Source of the DNA: Anaerolineae bacterium
GTDB taxonomy: Bacteria; Chloroflexota; Anaerolineae; DUEN01
Reading direction: 5' to 3'
DNA length: 64,000 nt
Assembly: GCA_025060615.1 (NCBI GenBank)
Contig: JANXBS010000007.1
Span: 62,001-126,000, forward strand
Shown piece after piece: positions 49,901 to 54,911 of this stretch. Each line of letters begins with the position of its first letter. The stretch's first letter is position 1. A program made the position numbers and the translations under genes. The notes below the pieces were generated by a model. The model had not been told where the DNA came from. It searched no databases and was given only the letters and a program-made list of their open reading frames with translations.

Positions 49901-50237
49901 CCTCGATGTCGCGTTTGGATCGGAATCCCAGGTCGCGCTCGACGTTCACCTCTACCCAGAGCCCCTGGCAGTCGAAGCCGTTCTGCCAGCGCTGATCAAA
50001 TCCCTGCATCGCTTTGAAGCGCTGGAATAGGTCTTTGTACGTGCGCCCCCAGGCATGGTGGACGCCCATCGGGTTATTGGCCGTAATAGGGCCATCAATG
50101 AAAGACCAGCGTGGCCGGCCGGCATTTTTTTGTTGAAGCAGTTTAAAAGCTTTCGACTCATCCCAAAACCGCAAGATCTCACGTTCCAGCGCAGGAAAAT
50201 CAGGTTGAGTGACTACGGACTTGAACCTCTCTCTCAT
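46908..50237 (-). CDS. ileS: Isoleucyl-tRNA synthetase with altered HIGH and KMSKS motifs
   Basis: The 1109-residue class I synthetase charges tRNA-Ile. The layout is Rossmann catalytic core, large editing domain (about 190-400; [24 protein letters not shown] as its TTPWTL motif), and a long C-terminal anticodon region, as in the eukaryote-like IleRS2 group. CxxC pairs in [18 protein letters not shown] and IRCSRCGEL suggest bound zinc. The HIGH motif position reads GVHH (58-61, in [11 protein letters not shown]) and KMSKS reads EMHKS (653-657). A swapped HIGH motif of GxHH form is known in some IleRS2 enzymes and is linked to very strong mupirocin resistance. The ATG at 50237 starts the frame. 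No T-box fits into the 54 bases before it. Confidence 0.95.
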   Translation of the reverse strand: [1109 protein letters not shown]

Positions 50238-50291
50238 TCACTCCTCCTTAAGACGACGGACTCGGGCGATGGACAATAGAGGGCAAATAGT

Positions 50292-51020
50292 CTATGGCGT
50301 TAATGCAATGACCAGGCGCTTGTTTATCCGCCCTTTGCTTTTGTAATCTACGATCCGGATGGGGCCCACCTCGCGGGTGTTAGCCACATGGGTGCCTCCA
50401 TCGGCCTGTAGGTCTAGGCCGACGATCTCTACGGTCCGCACTTGGGTGATGTGCGGAGGGAGCAGGTTGATCTTAGTGCGGATGAGATCGGGTATCTGGA
50501 AAGCCTCCTCACGTGAGAGGATCCGCACGCGCACCTCTCGCGCGGCGGCGACCTCTTCATTGATCTTCCGCTCGATTTCCCGCACCAGTTCTGCCTGCAT
50601 GCGTTCGAACTCGAAGTCCATGCGTGCCTGGCCTGGCTCCATGTTGCCGCCGGTCACCTGCGCTCCGTAGTCTCGCCAGATCACGCCACACAGGATGTGT
50701 AGCGCGGTGTGCGTACGCATCAGCGCGTAACGGCGTTTCCAGTCCAAACGCCCTTGCACCTGAGTGCCTACGGGTGGCAATGCCACACCAGCGGGCAGAT
50801 TGAGCACATGCCAGGTGGTGTCATCGTCGCGCTTCATGCCGATGACGGGAAATGGCCGGCCAGCGATCTCCAGCCAGCCCAGATCGTGTGGCTGGCCGCC
50901 GCCCCCTGGGTAGAAGGCTGTGCGGTCAAGCGCCACCGCGCAGGCGGCCTCATCTATAGCGATAACCTGAGCCGAAAACTCCCGTATGTAGCTATCAGTC
51001 TGATAGAGTAGTTCGGTCAT
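50292..51020 (-). CDS. alaX: AlaX-type alanyl-tRNA editing protein
   Basis: The 242-residue protein resembles the editing domain of AlaRS. It hydrolyses Ser- or Gly-tRNA-Ala in trans. It contains FYPGGGGQPHDLGW, the first zinc pair His104/His108 (MRTHTALHILCGV) and the second motif DLQADGGTHVANTREVG. In the second motif the Cys that usually binds zinc (CxxxH) is Asp207, while His211 is kept. The size fits AlaX-M. It lies 54 bases upstream of ileS on the same strand, so two tRNA-quality genes are likely co-transcribed. Confidence 0.92.
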   Translation of the reverse strand: MTELLYQTDSYIREFSAQVIAIDEAACAVALDRTAFYPGGGGQPHDLGWLEIAGRPFPVIGMKRDDDTTWHVLNLPAGVALPPVGTQVQGRLDWKRRYALMRTHTALHILCGVIWRDYGAQVTGGNMEPGQARMDFEFERMQAELVREIERKINEEVAAAREVRVRILSREEAFQIPDLIRTKINLLPPHITQVRTVEIVGLDLQADGGTHVANTREVGPIRIVDYKSKGRINKRLVIALTP

Positions 51021-51089
51021 TTCAATCCTTTGTCCTTAGCCACGTTTGTATGGTGGGGACGGGTAGGTAGACATCACATAGCAAATCTG

Positions 51090-51117
51090 ACAATATGAGG
51101 AATGCTCCGCATGTCAA
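51090..51117 (-). promoter_or_regulatory. Promoter of alaX (and probably ileS)
   Basis: On the minus strand TTGACA (51117-51112) and TATTGT (51095-51090) are 16 bases apart. Transcription would start near 51083, about 60 bases before the alaX ATG. Confidence 0.55.
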
Positions 51118-51281
51118 GTTAAAATGATTCCCATCCCAAAGAGGGCCTGAAGAGGCGAAATGCTCCTCTGGAGAGATCTGTGCTCGTCCTCTTTACCTGG
51201 CTTCGGAGCTGCTGTCCGCGGCTGGGAAGCTGTCGGGAAGGATTCGATGGCCATCTTCGTTGAGGGGATAAACATAGGACA

Positions 51282-51323
51282 AAGGCCCTCCCTCACTACA
51301 CCTGTGGTGGCGAGAAGGGCCTT
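51282..51323 (-). terminator. Hairpin downstream of tRNA-Thr (possible terminator)
   Basis: AAGGCCCT (51282-51289) pairs with AGGGCCTT (51316-51323), with an inner CACC/GGTG stem. It lies 24 bases after the tRNA 3' end on the minus strand. The T-run after it is poor (TTTGT), so strength is uncertain. The rest of 51021-51346 holds only the alaX promoter. Confidence 0.4.
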
Positions 51324-51346
51324 CGCCTGTTACACCTAGCATTGAG

Positions 51347-51419
51347 AGCCACCCATCGGACTTGAACCGATAACCGGCCGCTTACGAAGCGGCTGCTCTG
51401 CCGATTGAGCTAGGGTGGC
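51347..51419 (-). tRNA. tRNA-Thr (anticodon CGU)
   Basis: The minus strand folds into a full 73-base cloverleaf. The acceptor is GCCACCC with GGGTGGC, the D arm GCTC/GAGC, the anticodon stem GCCGC/GCGGC with loop TTCGTAA (anticodon CGT, reading ACG), and the T arm ATCGG-TTCAAGT-CCGAT. The discriminator is U. CCA is not encoded. A good promoter lies just upstream. Confidence 0.95.
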
Positions 51420-51462
51420 TGATAAAGCACAACTGGCGATTTTACTCGCCTACCCACTTATA

Positions 51463-51492
51463 AAAATACCACAGACTGGCGCACTTTGTCAA
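51463..51492 (-). promoter_or_regulatory. Promoter of tRNA-Thr
   Basis: On the minus strand a perfect TTGACA (51492-51487) and TATTTT (51468-51463) are 18 bases apart, with TGG before the -10. Transcription would start near 51455, 36 bases before the tRNA. Confidence 0.65.
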
Positions 51493-51602
51493 AGATGAAC
51501 TGTCGCGAGGACACCCAGTAGGAGATCAGCTGCTTCGCACTCGGCCGTATGAAACAAACATACAAGAGAAGTTCATTGTTGAGGAAGCACAAACTTTTCA
51601 CA

Positions 51603-51622
51603 AATACTCCTCGAGGAGTATT
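51603..51622. promoter_or_regulatory. Perfect 20-bp palindrome (possible operator)
   Basis: AATACTCCTC and GAGGAGTATT form an uninterrupted 20-bp palindrome with no spacer. This symmetry suits a dimeric DNA-binding protein better than an RNA hairpin. It lies between the LysM gene end and the tRNA-Thr promoter. No other copy was noticed in the window. Confidence 0.5.
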
Positions 51623-51639
51623 GCAATCCCTCATCGGTT

Positions 51640-51675
51640 GGAGAGGTAAAGGCCAGCGGCGGCCTCTACCTCTCC
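51640..51675. other. Long stable hairpin after the LysM gene
   Basis: GGAGAGGTA-A-AGGCC pairs with GGCCT-C-TACCTCTCC: 14 pairs, one mismatch and a 6-base loop. It lies 51 bases past the LysM stop on the minus strand. No T-run follows in either direction, so it may protect or end the mRNA by another route. Confidence 0.5.
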
Positions 51676-51725
51676 ACGTTATGGGCTTCCCTTTTCAGCG
51701 GCCTTGCACTTTGCGCGATCCGGAG

Positions 51726-52598
51726 CTAATTAAAGTGTTGCCAGGTGGTATTGCTGTAGAGCACGTAAATGCCCAACGTGGGCGTCCATATCATGCGACC
51801 GCCGTCGAAATCCTGGACGGCGATCCTGACAAATATGCCCGCATCGAGCGGCATGCCCAACTGCCAGGCGATGTCGTACCAGTTCGCAGCGTCGTATTCC
51901 GCCCAGGTGCGGTTGCTCCACAACACCCAGAAGCGATTGGCATCGCCGCGCCACAGGACGACGCCGCTGCGGAAGCGTTGTTGCGTGACATCTATGGTGT
52001 ACTCCGGAGCTTTAGGGCATCCAAGCGCGGCACGCACCGCTGGATAAGTGCTCCACACCCGGCCAAAGCCCAAGATCGGCGTGACCGCACACGTCGGCGG
52101 CGGAGGTGGAGGCGGAGGTGGTGGCGGTGGGGGGTACGGCGGATGCGGTAGATAGGGTGGAGGCGATGGTGGACAGTGGCCAGGGATCTTCAACCGCTGT
52201 CCGACATAGATGCGGTTAATGTTCCTGATGCCATTGATGCTGGCCAGCCTCCAAATGCTCATCCCGTACCGAGCAGCGATGATAGTGAGGGTCTCGCCGC
52301 GTCGAACCACGTGAATGCGGTGGCAGGCCGGCGGCGGTGACGGCGGATAACACCCGGGGATGCGTAGCCACTGGCCAGCGTAGATGGTGTCGGGGCCGGA
52401 CAAGCCGTTGAGCCAGACGATATCCCACATGTTCACCCCATAGCGAGCCGCGATATCGGATAGTCTTTCTCCCACCTGCACAGGATGATAGATCGGTGTG
52501 CAGTCCGCTGCCGCCGCTGCGCTGGGCAACCCGAACGTGACGATGCTTGTGAGAAGCACACACACTATAATGGCCCGCCAAGGCGCTCGGATCTTCAT
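51726..52598 (-). CDS. Secreted protein with two LysM domains and proline linker
   Basis: The 290-residue protein has a signal peptide (to about residue 31), then two LysM domains: YHPVQVGERLSDIAARYGVN (about 37-82) and IHVVRRGETLTIIAARYGMS (about 94-139). A linker with 13 or more consecutive prolines follows, and then a C-terminal domain (about 168-290) with CAVTPILGFGRVW and repeated aromatic strands (VLWRGDANRFWVLWSNRTW). LysM binds peptidoglycan or chitin sugars. The C-terminal part resembles LGFP-like repeat modules of wall-associated proteins, but I am not sure. GAAGGAGGAG precedes ATG 52598. No catalytic motif is seen, so a structural or binding role is likely. Confidence 0.88.
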   Translation of the reverse strand: MKIRAPWRAIIVCVLLTSIVTFGLPSAAAAADCTPIYHPVQVGERLSDIAARYGVNMWDIVWLNGLSGPDTIYAGQWLRIPGCYPPSPPPACHRIHVVRRGETLTIIAARYGMSIWRLASINGIRNINRIYVGQRLKIPGHCPPSPPPYLPHPPYPPPPPPPPPPPPPTCAVTPILGFGRVWSTYPAVRAALGCPKAPEYTIDVTQQRFRSGVVLWRGDANRFWVLWSNRTWAEYDAANWYDIAWQLGMPLDAGIFVRIAVQDFDGGRMIWTPTLGIYVLYSNTTWQHFN

Positions 52599-52679
52599 CT
52601 CGCTCCTCCTTCTACCATTGCGCTAAGTGGTCACCATAGAAAAAGAAAATTTGTCAGCATGATACTCTATCCGGTAAGA

Positions 52680-52723
52680 CAAAAAAAGCCTGAGCGGGGT
52701 CCTCCGACCTTCTCACTCAGGCT
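52680..52723 (-). terminator. Rho-independent terminator after the zinc-ribbon gene
   Basis: On the minus strand AGCCTGAG (52723-52716) pairs with CTCAGGCT (52694-52687), followed by seven Ts. It ends the DUF362/zinc-ribbon transcript, 42 bases after the small gene. Confidence 0.85.
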
Positions 52724-52764
52724 CATTGTAGCATTACGCCAGGGTTTTGACAATAAAGCAGCCG

Positions 52765-52965
52765 TCAAGATTCAGAAGTCAGCCGATCGGGCGGCTGAGG
52801 ATTCCCAGTCGGCTTGGCTTTCGGAGGCGGATAGCCCAGGCAAATCAAGCTGGTGCTACCAGGGTCCCATCGCCATAGCAAATTACAGTTCGAGCAGTGC
52901 AATACGCGCTCTGACCACGTCTCCAGGGGATGCGAACATTTCTGGCAGATCCGCTTCACAAACAT
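52765..52965 (-). CDS. Small zinc-ribbon protein
   Basis: The 66-residue protein has two CxxC pairs (KRICQKCSHPL and LHCSNCNLLW) spaced as in a rubredoxin-like or zinc-ribbon knuckle, and a Pro-rich tail. The ATG at 52965 has TAGGAG directly upstream, overlapping the stop codon of the DUF362 gene, so its translation is coupled to that gene. A strong terminator follows. The two cysteine pairs, good start site and operon position make a real gene likely. The function is unknown; metal or iron-sulfur handling for the DUF362 protein is possible. Confidence 0.72.
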   Translation of the reverse strand: MFVKRICQKCSHPLETWSERVLHCSNCNLLWRWDPGSTSLICLGYPPPKAKPTGNPQPPDRLTSES

Positions 52966-52974
52966 GCGGCGCTC

Positions 52975-54144
52975 CTACATATGTGCAGCAGCGATGTACT
53001 CCAACGGCCGACGTTCGATCTTCTCCAGCGGCATGACGTCAATGAGCTCGTATTCGCGCGTGCCCAGCCCAAGCTTTTCGCCGTATTCCACTACCAGATA
53101 GGGGTTCTTATACGGCCCGTGGAGCCATTGGAAGGGATGGCCCTGGCGCGTGTGTACCTCCATGGATAGAGGGACATTCTCCTCAATCAGGCGATAACGG
53201 GCGATCACATCCAACGTCGCCTGTTCCAACGCGACGATGTCATCGGAGCCAAAAACGCCTACATCAGGCAATATAGCCGCTCCCGTGAACCCGAAGCAGT
53301 CGCAAACCGGGGTCATGTGCGCAGCGATGTTGAAGAATACCGCCTTGCCAGGTTCAAATGTGCTCAGGACCAGGCTGACGGCGATGGCATTAGCCTCCTG
53401 AAACGAGGCGAAGTTGACCGGGTCGATCTTGAGAGAACCGGGCGGGGCCACTTGTAGACAGCGTCCGCACTGGTTGCAGTTGTCGAAGTGGACGTGGATT
53501 TCTTCCGGGTTTTCCCGGTCCTCTACCAGCGCGCCGAATGGACACGATTCGATGATCGCCTGGCGCGTGGCCGCATCAGGGCACAACTCCTTGAACCAGT
53601 ACTTGTCATAATGCATCGTATCATGGATAGCGCTGCGGGTCGGCCAGATCATACAGCCCAGCGCCAGGTTCTTAAAAGCCCCCCCAAAGCCGCAGGTGGG
53701 ATGCCCCTTGACATGTGCCAGATCAATCAGGAACGTGGCATCCTGGATCATCCCACCTAGGCCCCACTCCTGAATGTTTTTGTAAGGTCGAGTGTGGGTA
53801 TAGTAGTACTTTTCATCCGGGCCAGCGACGGGATAGATGGGGCATCCCAGCGTCTCTGCGGTATATCCGCGCTCGGCTGCCGTCATAACGCTGCCGCTGC
53901 TATCTGTCACGAAGGGTTTTCCCCCGCCCTCTTTAACCGCCTGTACGATGCGTCGTACGAAAACGGGGTGTACCGTTGAGTATCCCACGTTGCCACCCAG
54001 GTGCATTTTGATGGCCACCGTCTCACCCTGGACGCGATCCCGTAGGTGGAGCGCATCAATGATGCGATCCAGCTTCATCGGAAGCGTCTCTTCAGCGCTC
54101 AACCGTGACTGCCGTGCACCTCCGAAGTATACTTTGCTTGCCAT
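52975..54144 (-). CDS. DUF362 protein with 4Fe-4S-type cysteine motif
   Basis: The 389-residue protein belongs to the DUF362 family. Markers are AIKMHLGGNVGYSTVHPVFV, FVTDSSGSV, LIDLAHVKGHPTCGFGGAFKNLALGC (cut as LIDLAHVKGHPTCGFGG) and a ferredoxin-like cysteine cluster CNQCGRCLQ with another Cys in IESCPFGAL. At least one 4Fe-4S cluster is likely. DUF362 proteins are common in anaerobes and thermophiles; their reaction is not known to me. ATG 54144 has GGCAGGAGGA upstream. It ends ten bases before the zinc-ribbon start. Confidence 0.88.
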   Translation of the reverse strand: MASKVYFGGARQSRLSAEETLPMKLDRIIDALHLRDRVQGETVAIKMHLGGNVGYSTVHPVFVRRIVQAVKEGGGKPFVTDSSGSVMTAAERGYTAETLGCPIYPVAGPDEKYYYTHTRPYKNIQEWGLGGMIQDATFLIDLAHVKGHPTCGFGGAFKNLALGCMIWPTRSAIHDTMHYDKYWFKELCPDAATRQAIIESCPFGALVEDRENPEEIHVHFDNCNQCGRCLQVAPPGSLKIDPVNFASFQEANAIAVSLVLSTFEPGKAVFFNIAAHMTPVCDCFGFTGAAILPDVGVFGSDDIVALEQATLDVIARYRLIEENVPLSMEVHTRQGHPFQWLHGPYKNPYLVVEYGEKLGLGTREYELIDVMPLEKIERRPLEYIAAAHM

Positions 54145-54211
54145 CGAATCCTCCTGCCAATGGATTTTCTCGATGTAGAACTACCGCAGAGCTGACCTCT
54201 GTTGAAAAGGC

Positions 54212-54250
54212 AAAAAACGGCCCAGGCGAATGTTTCCAATCGCCGGGCCG
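54212..54250 (-). terminator. Rho-independent terminator of efp
   Basis: On the minus strand CGGCCCGGCGA (54250-54240) pairs with TCGCCTGGGCCG (54229-54218), with one mismatch and a 10-base loop, and six Ts follow. It sits 18 bases past the efp stop. Confidence 0.88.
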
Positions 54251-54267
54251 ATGCTGGTGACAAAAGG

Positions 54268-54825
54268 CTACACGCGGGTGACGTAACTGCCGTCGCGAGT
54301 GTCTACCCGGATCACATCCCCCACGTTAATGAACATAGGCACCTGGACCTTCAACCCGGTCTCTACTGTGACCTGTTTCGAGGGGCTAGCTGCGGTGTCT
54401 CCAGCGAAACCGGGCTCGGCCTCGACGACTTTTAAGTCTACCGTGGTAGGCAACTCGATGGCGATCGGCTCACCCCGATACGTTTCAAGCTCCACCACTA
54501 CGTTCTCGGTAAGGTAGTGGACCGCGTCGCCCAGCGCCTCAGCCCTGAGCACTGGCTGCTCGAAGGTCTCCAGGTCCATGAAGTAGTAGAGGTCTCCATC
54601 GCGGTACAGGTACTGTACCGTGTGGTGATCCAAGCGCACGTCCTGAACGCGGTCTCCCGAGGTGAAAGTACGTTCGATGGTAGCGCCAGTGCGGAGGTTG
54701 CGCAGCTTGGTACGGATGATGGCATTGCCGCGCCCAGGCTTATGATGTTGATACTCGAGGACACGCCATAGCTCACCATCCAGCTCGACGACAGTACCCT
54801 TGCGCATCTCCGTTACGCCGATCAT
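54268..54825 (-). CDS. efp: Elongation factor P
   Basis: The 185-residue protein rescues ribosomes stalled at proline runs. It has the KOW-like N domain (MRKGTVVELDGELWRVLEYQ), the tip loop HHKPGRGNAI and the C-terminal OB fold (VELPTT-like IELPTTVDLKV, GLKVQVPMFINVGDVIRVDT cut as VQVPMFINVGD). The tip residue is Arg32, not the Lys of E. coli. The ATG at 54825 is chosen with AGGAGG ten bases upstream; a TTG two codons earlier has tighter spacing and is possible. Proline-rich proteins in this window (LysM linker, PTP-rich stalk) would need it. Confidence 0.96.
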   Translation of the reverse strand: MIGVTEMRKGTVVELDGELWRVLEYQHHKPGRGNAIIRTKLRNLRTGATIERTFTSGDRVQDVRLDHHTVQYLYRDGDLYYFMDLETFEQPVLRAEALGDAVHYLTENVVVELETYRGEPIAIELPTTVDLKVVEAEPGFAGDTAASPSKQVTVETGLKVQVPMFINVGDVIRVDTRDGSYVTRV

Positions 54826-54911
54826 ACCCAACCATCCTCCTGGCACACGATTTCGCCAAATTATACGATTGCCGAGCAGAGCCGTCAAACTCTCAGGAAC
54901 TCTCCTGCCGG

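Noticed and set aside
50238-50291. Looked for a T-box leader before ileS
   Set aside because: Only 54 bases separate alaX from ileS and no T-box sequence is present.
51114-51296. 60-codon minus-strand frame between alaX and the tRNA
   Set aside because: It runs through the alaX promoter and has no ribosome-binding site or family features.
52080-52140. GGTGGCGGAGG-like repeat run that resembles a simple-sequence repeat locus
   Set aside because: It encodes the polyproline linker of the LysM protein on the minus strand.
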